NCBI GenBank assembly: GCA_013396655.1
Contig: WBMV01005969.1
Span: 1,521,534 to 1,585,533 of the forward strand
DNA: 64,000 nucleotides
Direction of reading: 5' to 3'
From: Campylorhamphus procurvoides
Lineage: Eukaryota; Chordata; Aves; Passeriformes; Dendrocolaptidae
In this document: positions 1 to 12,075 of the stretch, one piece after another
Layout: each line of letters begins with the position of its first letter
Numbering within the stretch: the first letter of the stretch is position 1
The notes under the pieces: generated by a model
What the model was told of the DNA's origin: nothing
The model's input: only the letters and a program-made list of their open reading frames with translations
The model's database searches: none
Position numbers and translations under genes: made by a program

Positions 1-3000
1 GTGTTTGGGTGCCAGCATTGTGTCTTACAGTATACACTGTTCTGAAACTTCATGTCACAAGTGAGCTCTGCATGTAATTTTAAACAGTGATCTGCCATAA
101 ACCTTTACATTTTATTTAGCACCATGAGAGTATCCCCTCTAGAAAAGGTGCTTTTCTGTATTCAGGTGCACAGATACTTAAACATACTCATACATACTGG
201 TTCAGAATGTTTGTATGCTTTTTATTCTATATATTTCTCCTTGGATGGCTGAGTCATCATGATAGATTAGAGTTATTGTGCAAATAGAAAGTCATTCAGT
301 GGTAGTCTGACAGAGGGCATTTGCCTAAAAAACTACTGTGAACTGGCATTTTGGGCATTACTCTTGCAAATAAATCAACTAAAGCATTTTCTGTAGTTTT
401 CCTCAATAATATTTTGTTGAAATTTCTATGTACCATCTTTAATGTCATCTTGATTAAGTGCTGTATCTGGGGCCTGAAATTGAGCAGTAGCTGAGAAAAA
501 GCAGCACAGAAGAGTGCTATGTATATCATGGCCAAACTCATGAATGTCATTTATCCTAGTTAGTTATAAGCCCAGCGTAACTACACCCTTCTTTATATGC
601 TTAGCAAATAGAAGTAACACATGGAATCAATGCCCTGACCACGACGGCTTTAGCATTATAAGAATACTCACTACATTTCATACTAACAAGATGCCTTGAA
701 GCAAGCTGAACAGCCATCCAGAAGTTATATCAATATCTGATGAGGCTTTTGGTGATTATCTGTCTGCATTGCTTTCGGCTGTTCGCAAGAATACAGAAGT
801 GCTCTTCCATTTATGTAGATGTTCTTTCCCATTCTGTTTCAGACAAATAGCTACTAAAAATAATAGTTAGTCACTGCTTTTGGAATGAGGGCCTCAGATG
901 TGAAGCAGCTCTTAAACAAGGTTGACTCCAATAAGAACTATTCAAAATATTTTTTTTTGTCTGAAACATGGTGTACCTTGTGTAATCCACAATGGCATAT
1001 CAACATGCTCCTTCACTATTGTCATTTCCATAAGCCACAATCTGACTGATTTGGGAGAATTGTAGAAGAAAAAAAATCCCACAATGCAGCAGTAACACAA
1101 CCTATAAATATAAAAAAAATAATAAAAGGACCTTACTCCAGAGTCCCTCTTTTTTTAGCAGCCTTGTCATTACTCTTTCTGAATTTTGGTAACTTTCCTA
1201 AAAATGCATACTTTAATGCCACCATTCCTCAAAAAACAACATGAGCTGTGTTTATGAAATTATAGTAATCCTCTAAACACTCAATACTAACCAGTTAAAA
1301 AAAAAAACGACTACCACTTAAGTGTCTAATCTTTCACTTTATACAAAAGAGCCATTGATTACAGTTGAGCTATGCAAAGAGCATGTCACTACAGTGAAAC
1401 TATTCAGTAAGTTGAGTTCAGAAAATTTAATTCAAACATCAGGAATATCCTTATAAGAAAATATAATATCTACCTTAGACAAGGGCAGCCATTCTCCTCT
1501 TGATTACTCAAAGATGGCCACAGTAAGTTTAATTTGTATCCATATAACTGAGAGCATGGTATAGACTACTTTTTGCAAAGCAGCCCGATGTAAGGGGATA
1601 CATGTAAGTGTTGCATGGACATCCAATGAAAAATAGCTCAGAAACCCTAAATTGTGGGCACAGCCTAAGGGGCAAGGGCACACAGCTTGTATTTTGAAAC
1701 AGGAGAGAAAAGAGAACCTTCCATGCTTGAGCACTGGAGATGTGACATCCTGAACCATCCAGAAGGTACCTCTGGAGGTTATTCATCCACATGAGCCACT
1801 TGAGAGAGACAGATGAGAGCTGTAATAATATGATTTAAAGTACAAGATAGACATTGCTGATTCCCAGAACAGAAAATGTGTCTAACCCTGCCTGTCAAGT
1901 ACAACTGCCTAATGCCTAGAGGGAATCAAGGAAAACATGACCAAGTCCCACACAGCAGGTTCCCAACCCACCAAGTGCCTGCTGGAGACTTGTTCTACTT
2001 GAAGAGGCTGAGTAGAACATGTCCTGTCCTTGAACTGTAATGTTTCTCCCCGTGAGACACTGCAATGTGCAGTGTGCCATTTCACCAGCTCTCTCACGCT
2101 TTGTCTGAGCTCAGATAGCCTGTTATATTCTGCCAAAATGTGGCAGGTCACTGTGGTCAGTTCATTTTCTGAGGTGGTGGATTCGTGGCCAGCTAAAAGC
2201 TGCTCAGAAATTTCCCTAATAGTCTGTGAAGAAGTCTTTACTTCTCACAGGAATCAAAGCTTTGCAACAGCCACTGGTGCATCCACTCATTATTAATACA
2301 GTTACTGGTGACACTTGATTTTGTATTTTCCTTTTCATACTATCAGTAATTCTTTTTCTTCCACAGAGCTTCAGTTGCTGCAGTACACCCAGCTGCTGCT
2401 TTTGCCCAGGCCCTAAACAATCTCAGTAGAGAAGCAGTGACTCAGAGGACAAAGCAGTTATGAGGCACTTATAAACATTTTGCATTTGAACCTGAGGTGA
2501 CTATTTCTTCAAGTAATGGTGGCACGTACTAAGGATTTCAGCATATCTAGGTAAAGAAGAGTAATTTTTTTCTGTTCACCATGTTAACACTCAAAAGTCT
2601 CTGTTCACAAGTGCTTCAAGAACTAATGAGCTCTACTAAATGAAAAAAATAATTGTGAAAAAACAGTGAAAACATTTCAGTTCAAAGTATTACATTTTTA
2701 AGAGAAAAATCCAGTTAAAATGTTCAGACAAGCATTACATATTTTGAAGTTTTTCAATGAAGAACAAAAAGCTCAAATGAAAATTAGAAGTTTAAGACTG
2801 GGAAAAAAACACATGTTAGAATTAAAAGTAACAAAATTAAGACAATTAATTTTAATTTATAATTAATTAATTACAATAATTTTAATTTATTTTAGGGTGT
2901 TCCCCCCTTCCCCCCAAAAAAGTGACTTTGAGAAATAACCACATTTTCATAAAGCAATCCTACATTGCCAAATCTCTTATGGTGAAAAAGGTTGTCAATA

Positions 3001-6000
3001 AATAACATTCAGCCCTAAATATTATAATTTAAAACTATGTTTCTTGTAAATGTACTAGCCTTACTTACTACTGGTATAATTTAGGGTAAGTATATTACTA
3101 TCAGAAAGGCTTTAGAAATATGGGATTTGCAATTTTCTAATTATATTTGTGACATCTCATCTCCCATAAAAAAAAAGTCAAAAAAAACAAGAAAAAACAA
3201 GCAACCAAAGCAGGTGTCTCAGGAACTACACCTCTACAGAATTATACTTCTGATCATGATGCTTCCTCCCTCATCCCAAGTCAAATGTTTCCCTTTCTTG
3301 AAAAGGATCCAGATGATTACTAACTACTGAAATAACAAACAGCAACTTGAAGATGAATAAGCAAATTCTGTGAATGGAAGTGAGATTAATGCCATCTTTT
3401 AAAATACACTTCACTAAATACTTTTTAACAATGTCTTGGTACAATTTTGAGGTCACCAAGGTAAAGACTGTGATTCAGCACTGCACAGATATGGCTCCTG
3501 ATTTGATTTCCAGAAAGCCCAAGTGCCAGGCTTCATATAGTTTAATAGCCTTCACTGACAGCAGCTTAGTCACCAAGATGCTTGTGGCAGCAATGAGTTT
3601 CCTAAGCACCTCTAGCAGAGAATTCAGATCCACATATTCAGTGCATGAAATATCAATATCCACCGTGATGAAGAAATACTGACAGCAGTTCAAGGAAAAT
3701 GTGCTTTCACATTAATGTCCAAAATTGGCTAGACAGGGATCATTCCTCCCTGCATGAACAGTTACTGGCCCTCTGACAAAGCCTCCAAGATGAGCTCAGC
3801 TTAAGAAAAATCACCTTTATATTCTTACAGACTGAAAGGGAATGTGAGGGGCAGCCAGAACAGTGAAATTTAAACTGACAATTGCACTAGGGAGAAAAGA
3901 TCATCAAGTGACCAGCAGTGCTTCAAGAATAACCAGCACTCAACCACAAATCCTAACTATCTCCTGGCTATTGAAAAAACACAGAAAACAACTGCATGAT
4001 TGATATCTTGAATGGAGTAAGAAATAGTGTCTATTGCATCTTACATCTGAAGAAGACATGTGATGCCAATGTCTCCTCCAGGTTCAAATATATAAATGAA
4101 GATAGTAGAACATATTCTGGCCACACTTATTTGGGCCACTATTAGAGATTTCATTCTGCTATTAGACATCACAGTCTGGCTACCCTTATCTTTAGAGATT
4201 ACAGAAGTTTTTGCAAAGACATAAGACTGCTACATTCTCCCTTCAACAAGGGCAATGGATAAGTTCTTCCTACTATGTCTCTGGGAATGGGAGGAATGCA
4301 CATTTTCTGCTCTTCACTGATTTTGGATTTCTTTAATGCAACAGATTTTTACCTCTCATGCCCTAGTCCTAAAGATCGTTATGTAAGTAGAATTCACAGT
4401 AACACAAAGGGCAATGGTCTGATGTTCTTAGCTCAACTACTGTCTAAAGGTTTGGCTTTGACACTCCTGGGGCTCACATGGAAGATTTTCTTTCTGCCTC
4501 CATGTCTTAGCTTAGCAACAAGGCAATATGCAAAACACAGAAATCTGATTTCTTCCTGGCATCATACAACCTTTCCACTTTCCTCTCTCTGAGAAGCGAG
4601 ATGAGAGCACAGTATCCATATATCCATCAGCACCTGGGTGACCACTGACAAGACAACCCTGTGGGCCATTCACGGGTGGCAAGTGACCACAGCTCAAAAT
4701 ACATCAATGCCTGATAGCTCCAGTTTGGAACAAGGCTGCCAACACAATAGGAACAGTCACAGCATCTTTCAGGTTTGAGTAGAGATAATTTAATAAATTT
4801 CAGTTACTTAAAGGCAGGATGTCCTGTCAGCACTGCATAACAAGGTGCCAGTATCATGGAAGCACTCACTATTTAATCAGCTGTCAGTAATTTAGAGTTT
4901 TCCAGAGAACTAGCCCTCAGTTCCAAGTTACCTTTCACACTGCACTCAGAGATGTCCAGATCAAATGCTGTACTTTTTGTCTCATCACATGGTATAAGAG
5001 ATTGAAGAAGGATATAATTTAGGGGTTGTATTTCTTTTTCCTCTAATTAAAATATATTTTAGTTTCCACTTTATGCTAATGCTAATGCAAATGTCAATAT
5101 CAAAGGCCCAGCAGCTTTTACTGTTGAGTGTGGGCAAACGTAATGGGCTGAAACAAATTATCATGGAAAGACTATGCAAATCATCATGTACAGTAAATCA
5201 GGCTAATGCATAGCCTTCATCTTTCTTCCACAAAGGTCAAATATAGTCTGTAGTCAGGAGGGAAAGAAACAAAAAAGGTGACACTAGTGCCCAGCAAGGA
5301 AATTTAATGTCAATACAGAAACACTAGGTAGTGGTGGCAGATTTGCCTTTGTAAAAAACAGGAATAAGAATCTTACCCAAAAAAACCCACTTTGACATGA
5401 TTGCATGCACCTAATCTGTTCATTTCTGGTGTCTCCACTTTGACATACTGGCAAAAGCAAGAGTTTAAAGAAGGGGGGAGGAAATAATCATGCAAAGCAG
5501 ACAAAGTTCAATTCAAAATACATATTAAAAAGAAGACCAAAAGGCTACTCAATCAAGATCTGTCAGTATCTATGCCATGAAATAATTTCTGACACCAGGT
5601 GGCCCTTTACCACAGACAAGAAAAAAACAGTAAAACACCATGCCTGGAAGTTGAAGATGGACTGATCTAGACTAAAAATTTGTTTTTTCTTAAGAAGACA
5701 AAAAATGTGATATGCACTCCAAATAGCTTTAACTCTTTAAAAAAAGGACACTTCTCCAAGAAGACACATTACACCTGATTTAGACACCAAAGACTATTTT
5801 TCAGATTACCAAATTCAATTTAAGATAGGTACCCACAGTTGATAATACTAAACTATTATAACAGTATGTTATAGTTCTAGAATGTAAGACTCCTCATTTT
5901 CCATGTTTTGCACAAATTAAAAAGAAATCACTTCTGCATCACACAATATTTTTAATAATGTGATCCTTTTCACATTTGCCTAGACTTTGGCCTGTCTTTC

Positions 6001-8084
6001 CTTTGTCTTCAGCACTACAAATCCCCATCCAGAGTCCAGCACAGCACAAATCTGTTGGTATCCTCTTCTTGAGCTCCACCAAGCAAACATTCATATACAG
6101 ACTTCCACAGAGTATCAACATGAGACTACTATCCCTGGATATTAGTCCTGGAATCAATTGCTCTGGTCCTATCCGTTTGGCCTTGGGCAGCATTCCTTTT
6201 TTGTGCTTTACAAGAAAGACACCCTTTTGTTTAGGTCAACCTACTCTCTTCCTTTAGTCATGGCGGCCCATCAGCAGCCTTCAAAGGCAAGAGGCTTCCA
6301 CATGTTCACTATTACAAACCTCCTCAACTCAAGTTCTACTTAAAAAGAAGTCAGATGTCTCTTTGGAGAAGATTCTAATCTACTGACACTGAGTTCAGTT
6401 TTTTAAGGACTTGGCTATTTGCCCTGGTGTATTCATACCTGGGTTGCCTACAGTAGTGTCACTGAAGTACTTAGGTCAAGATTATTGTATAACCTTCTAC
6501 TATTAATTTAAAATCTATCATATACAGATCTCATTTACTGAGACCCCAATTAAGTCATGGAGTGCAAATATCAAAACATACTAGATTGTTGGATTTTATA
6601 CTAACAATTTCCCTTATTTAGAAAGACTAAAGGGTCAAAATACTCTAACTTTATTCTGAAAGAATCGTAACAATATGTGTGTCACTAGGTAATATGTAAA
6701 GATAATTAACAACAGTTTTGAAAGGTAGGAATTTCCTTCAGTTTTCACTGAAGTCAGCGAGAGTTGTGGATGGGGGGGAAGCCACACCTCTCAAAACCAG
6801 ATTATACTTGAATTTTATGAAAAAATGTGATATCAAGCTATTGTTCAGTGATCAATTTTCAAATTAAGGTAAAAGTGTTAAATCTATCTATCCCTGCCAT
6901 TTCTAAGTACCAGCTATAACAATGTAACATAAAATGTATCTGCTTCTATATATTTCTGAAAGCAGGCATTGCTTAGGCTTAGCCTTCTCAGACAACAGGA
7001 TTTCACCTTGAGCAATACCATCCTGCAGTTACCATGTGCCACCTTTCCCCACTGTGCTATCATTTCTCTAGTCTCTTCACCCCTTGGATAACAATCTTTC
7101 AAGCAAGAGCTAATCTTTGTTCTGGGGCACAGTTCACAGAACAAAATGGTTCAAGGTTTTCTCCAAAAATCAATGTAATTTCTCAGACATGTTTTTTCTA
7201 CTTCTTCCCCCCTCTGAATACTTTCAACAAGGCAGAAAGAATGTCTGTCCATGTTGGAATGAAAAAAAATGCTATTTCCTGTTCTGTTTCCTTTTTTTGT
7301 CTATACAGAATAAAAATGTAAGATCAACAAGATTTTATAGCCAGTGTTATAAGCCATTGAGCTCTGAAAAATAATTTAACCAAATTTTTAGTAACAGGAA
7401 GAAAAAACATCTCATTATAAAACACTTTCAAAACCTCTAGCATTCTCCTGTAACTTGTAGAAAAGATAACATCAGACTCCAATCATCTTTTCCTACAGAA
7501 GTTTAGAAAGTCTATAGATTGCATCTTTCCTTCATTATGGTGAAGCAGACACAGCAAATTTGTGGAAGATGAATATTAAGTCTATGTAAGTACATCTGTG
7601 CCTCAGAAGGAAAGAGAACATTTTAGCATGCTTACTACGGGACATGTGTTCAGCAACATTCAACATTGATTTTGCTTTCATGGTCCCATGAAAGTCAGTA
7701 GAATTTTTTTTTTTAACACACTGAAGACAACACTAAATGCTTCTAAAAATTCTCTTTAAATATGCATGAAGAGTTTCAAAAGGTCATTGGGAGAGTCAGA
7801 TGCATTATAGTAAAGTACAAAATTGTACAGAAGTCTCATTCTGCAAAACTTTTTTTCAGATTTTGTATGAAATACTATTTCACGTTCTTCTTTATTTTTT
7901 CTTTTTTTTTAAAGAAAAAGTTTTCTGAGCTGAAGTACAATGCAAGCACCACAGTGCTCTACATCATCTCCCTCCTTAGAAGCCTGGTTTTTCCTTTTTA
8001 CCAATTAAATGATATTCTAACTTCTCTAAACAGTCAAAGTGCCATAGGGGCAGTTACAACCACAGTGTCCACTGCAGCAGTCCT
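1..8084. other. Noncoding AT-rich DNA, no gene recognised
   Basis: Open frames here are short (at most about 120 codons), overlap one another on both strands and show no recognisable protein motif. Visible structure is limited to low-complexity tracts: an A/T-only stretch at about 2831-2895, A-rich tracts at 3168-3200, and a long pyrimidine tract at 7884-7910. A splice-acceptor-like site at 2366 is followed by 31 open codons and a stop; it is discussed as a finding. I see no transposon that I can name in this stretch. Confidence 0.6.
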
Positions 8085-9195
8085 TGAAGACATGATGCCA
8101 AGTGGGAAGGGACTCAAGGATTGAGTCCAACTCTTAACCCTGCAAAGAATTTTCCTCAAGAGTCACACCATATGCCTGAGAGCATCATCCAAACACTTCT
8201 TGAACTCTGTCAGGCTTGGTGCTGTGACCACTTCCCTGAGGAGCCTGTTCCAGTGCCCAACCACCCTCTGGGTGAAGGACCTTTTTCTAATATCCAACCT
8301 AAACCTCCCTGACACAACTTCAGACCATTCCCTCAGGTCCCATCACAGGTCACCACAGAGAAGAGATCAGTGCCTGCCCCTCCTCTTCCTCTCATGAGGA
8401 AGCTGCAGACTGCAATGAGGTCTGCCCTCAGTCTCCTCTTCTCCAGGCTGAACAGACCAAGTGACCTCAGCCACTCCTCATATGGCTTCCCCTCAAGGCC
8501 CATATTGCAGCGCCCAAAACTGCACACAATATTCAAGGTGAGGCTGCCCCAGTGCAGAGAAGAGCAAGAAAATCCCCTCCCTCAACCAGCTTGGGATGCT
8601 GTGCCTGATGGCCCCCAGGACAGGGTTGGCCCTCCTGGCTGCCAGAGCACTGCTGACTCAGATTCAATTTGCCATCAACCAGGACCACCAGGTCACTTTC
8701 CAGCATCTCATTCCCCAGTCATCCAGGTTTGCCCCATCCCAGCTGCAGAATCCAGCACTTCCTCTTGTTGAACTTGGTGACTGCCTACCCTCTAATTTGT
8801 CAAGGTCTCTCTGCGGGGCCTCCCTGCCTTCAAGGGAATCAACAGCTCCTCCAACTTTTGTGTCATCTGCAAACTTGTTCAGTATCCCCTCCAGTTCTGT
8901 GTCCAAGTCATTTATGAAGATGTTGAAGAGACCTGGCCCTAAGATGGAGCCCTGCGGAACCCCACTAGTAAGAGGTCACCAGTCTGATGTTCCCCCACTC
9001 ACTATTACCCTCTGTGCTTGACCCATGATCCAATTGCTCACCCACCACATGATGTTTATTCAGCTGTGCTGGACACTGTGTCCAGAAGGATCCTGTGAAA
9101 GACTGTATCAAAGCTTTACTGAAATCCAAAAAGATTACATCAACTAGATTCCCTTGATCAGCTAGGTGGGTTACCTTGTCATTTCAACACCAGGC
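8085..9195 (-). mobile_element. CR1 LINE, 5'-truncated, decayed
   Basis: This is the 3' part of a CR1 non-LTR retrotransposon, inserted so that its sense strand is the minus strand. Reading the minus strand, 8664-8906 encodes a stretch with the reverse transcriptase active-site context FADDTKVGG (codons at about 8853-8881). Then 8333-8536 encodes the C-terminal CR1 motif YEEWLRSLGLFSLEKRRLR. The sense 3' UTR ends near 8085-8115, with the pattern GTTGGACTCAA followed by GAGTCCCTTCC. Homology on the other side stops near 9190, within the part of the RT that precedes the FADD box, so the copy lacks its 5' end, as most CR1 copies do. Frames are broken by shifts and stops, so it cannot encode an active enzyme. 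The family assignment is from remembered CR1 features; the subfamily is not determined. Confidence 0.93.
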
Positions 9196-9679
9196 TTTGT
9201 CTTCATGGACAAAGCCTCAAAGAGTTTAACAGAAGGCAGGCTGCAATACATCCCATCCACAACCAAGAACTTAAAGCTGTCTATAAATACCTCTTTCACC
9301 TACTACATCCACTTATAACGAGATATATATTTATCTTTCTGCTAAAAGATGTTTAAGAACATAGGTATAATCCTCGATTTAATAACATATCTGGTTTTAA
9401 AAGCACAGTTAAAAGAATCTCTCCCTACAGGTTTGCAGCTATATAGGTACATCAGTGGTGGACACATACTAGACCTTTCACATAGCAGAGGATTAAATTA
9501 CATACCTCATATTTGGTATTCAGGAAAAGCACCATATTTCTGCCCTGTTCTTCCTCCTCCTGATGTACACCCTGTAAGGAAAACTGTTTGAGACACGCAA
9601 CTGAGCTACAGAAAACTTCATGTGTTTCAGCAGGGCCACTTTCATGAAGAGAAGACATATTTTGTTACAAACCCATAAG
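9196..9679. other. Short noncoding spacer
   Basis: This is unique-looking sequence between a CR1 copy and an LTR. The left part (9196-9330) may include some diverged flank of the CR1, but I cannot align it. No gene or RNA is visible. Confidence 0.5.
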
Positions 9680-9982
9680 TGTTTGTAGTCTCAGTTAGCT
9701 TGTTTGTTGGGATTGGATCTACCCAGCATCTATAGCTCTAGTGCCAGCCCCATACTGTGGGCTTCTTTTAAGAGTTTTTCTTGAACAGCTTGAATACCAC
9801 AAGCTGAACACTGCAAACAATCTCTTCTGAAAATGCAAGGCTTTTGCTTTACCTATTAAACTGTCTTTATCTCAACCCATGAGTTCTTGCAATTAACCTT
9901 CTATTCTCTCCCCCATCCCACCGGGGGGTATAATTAAACAGCTGTGAAATGCTTAGTTGCTGGCCAGGGTTAAACCACAACA
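9680..9982 (+). mobile_element. Endogenous retrovirus LTR, 3' part, likely solo
   Basis: The last 130 bases match the R-U5 end of a common avian ERV LTR. An ATTAAA polyadenylation-type signal (about 9856) is followed by CTGTCTTTATCTCAACCCA. Next come a C-rich segment (CTCCCCCATCCCACCGG, near 9910) and the closing segment TTGCTGGCCAGGGTTAAACC, ending in CACAACA at 9982. LTRs of this kind end in CA. The upstream U3 boundary is not clear; 9680 is an estimate. No primer binding site or gag/pol sequence follows, so this is a solo or truncated LTR. The name of the family cannot be given without a repeat library. Confidence 0.6.
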
Positions 9983-11929
9983 CTGAGGAATAATAAATTC
10001 CTAAATAAACATATTCATATTCCCTAACATTGAGGACACGATGAGAAAGATTAAGAGCTTGGTTCCACAGTATTGCAAAGCACAAGCTATGGGGCAACAC
10101 TGAAACACTGCTTTATTTACTAAGAATTAATCTTAAGATAAAATATAATTCCCACTTGGAAGCACTAGGTCAGTAGTATATATTTATAGAATTGTAGCCT
10201 AATTAACTACTGGTAATTAAATCTATAAATAAATGGAAAAAGAATAGATCGCATTTTGTTTAATTGCCTTAATTAAAAGCTGGAAGTTAGCAACTCAGAC
10301 ATATTGCCTGCTTTCAGTGAGCTAACATTGATAAAGCTTACTATGAAGCTAATGTTCTTGATTCTGGCACATTGCCAATGCTATTGCTATTCATGAGGAA
10401 GAGATGCCCTTCAACCAGCTATCATGACATTATTCATAACACATTAATCATCTAGTTGCTTAACAAAAATGGCCAATTCAGCAGAGCACAGTTTATTTAG
10501 GTAGTTTGGAACAGAGCTGTGGCAGGGGGAATCATAGCACTTGAGTTTCAGTGATTTGAATGCTGCAAGTTTTGCCTTTAATCTGCTCCTTTCAGCTAAA
10601 TTCCAAGCACAGATGCTTGGAGGTGGGACAGCAAATACTCAATGAGACAAGCTTGTGTTCTTGACCAGCAACCCCACAACATAACTTATGTCCAAGTTAA
10701 TTTCTAATGTCTTGGACAATCAACATTAAGACAGAGTCAGACAGAGATCTCCAATTAATTTCTTGTTTCTGGTGTTATAATTCAAAGTTGTTAGAGTATT
10801 TTCTTTTACATGGAACAGCTATGCCGGATAGGTTGGATACCACAGCAAAGCTACTCCACATCATAACCTTATCAGACATGCACAAAAGTAGCAAGATTAT
10901 TTTTATGACTTAATATTCAGGCTGAAAGAAGTCTCTCAGCTGTCATGAAACCTCTGCATGCCATTATGAGGAGAGTGAAAAGCAGAAGAACCAGTCATTT
11001 AAGGATAGTGGGATATGACTGAACATCCACTAAACAAAGTAAGAGAAAGAATCTCATGAGGGTTTAGGAGTAACAGTTGTTGCAAAAGTTCAGAAGAGGA
11101 TGAGGAGAGGAAACAACAGGCCAAGAAAAACAGGAGGAAACTTGTTCAGCTGGCAACCTCTGAGGTGGTACACCTGCAAGACAGAGCAGCTAGACAGCAA
11201 AATGTGTTTATTTTCCTTACAAAATGAAAACATCTGAATTAAGACAGCTTAAAATAAAAGCAACCAATTTGTTAATTGTAAAGCACAGGCCCACAAGGCT
11301 AATAATCTGTGCATGTCACACATAGTCAGGAGTCAAAGGAATATGCTGTTTTCCATGACTCATCAGCAGTGGGCACAGAGACTCCTGTAAACATCATGAA
11401 GCAGAATTTTATTCATTCTGAACTATCCATTAGGGAGTTTAGTGGACGCTGTTAAAATTCTTCAAGCAGCAGTCTGGAAAATCATGCTAACGAATAACCT
11501 ACCTTTGTAATCTGCTGTGCAATGAACATAACAATAAGTCACAACAGTCTGTGCATCAATAGGCTACTAGCACTTGCTTTGGAGGCATCCTGATAACCAA
11601 AGCAGAAGGCCAACTGCTTCCATCCATCCAAGAGCACCACTGGCAGCCTAGTAATGCACACCTTATCCTAGCTAATTGTTACAGTAATGTGGCTCATAAA
11701 TTTCAAATTTCAGGTTTTCAAAAGTATTTCTCAAAACACTCAGAGGTAACATTCATCTCTCTCTAAGAACAGGGTGGGGTGAGGAGGGAAGAAAAATAGG
11801 TACCTCTTAAATGTAAGATTTCTCTTGAGCAATGGTTTTCAAAAGATAGTATTAGTTTAGATACTGTTATTACAGGAAACACTTCAGAGCCTATACACTT
11901 ACAGTCTCTGAGACTGATAAGGGCCAGTA
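9983..11929. other. Noncoding; possible conserved block at 10180-10520
   Basis: No coding exon or transposon is recognised. The first 550 bases are AT-rich with several TAATTA/TTAATTAA-type homeodomain-like motifs and few homopolymers. This gives the look of a conserved noncoding element, but that is an impression only. The rest is featureless. Confidence 0.4.
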
Positions 11930-12075
11930 TTAAGGCAAGAGTTTTATTCAGTGGGGGCATTTTCCCTCCATAGGGAACAAAACACAAGGAGTTGAGCTGA
12001 CTTGCCCAAGGTCACAGAATAACCTAGCAACAGGACAGAGATGAACCTCATTCCCTACACTTCAAACTAGACACA
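11930..12075 (-). repeat. MIR-like (CORE-SINE) relic
   Basis: The segment ACTTGCCCAAGGTCACA at 12000-12016 is the most recognisable part of the MIR SINE in reverse complement. It is flanked on the left by GGAGTTGAG (compare the MIR 'gaggttaag') and on the right by a degenerate version of the 'ctagtaagtggcagag' and 'gaaccc' parts. The sense strand of the element is therefore minus. MIR copies are ancient and heavily mutated; the ends are approximate. Confidence 0.6.

Noticed and set aside
7884..7911. Very strong pyrimidine tract and AG resembling a splice acceptor
   Set aside because: The following frame runs into the CR1 3' end and has no clear donor or recognised protein; it is likely a low-complexity tract.
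8370..9021. Open frames on the plus strand of the CR1 copy
   Set aside because: They are antisense shadows of the minus-strand CR1 ORF2.
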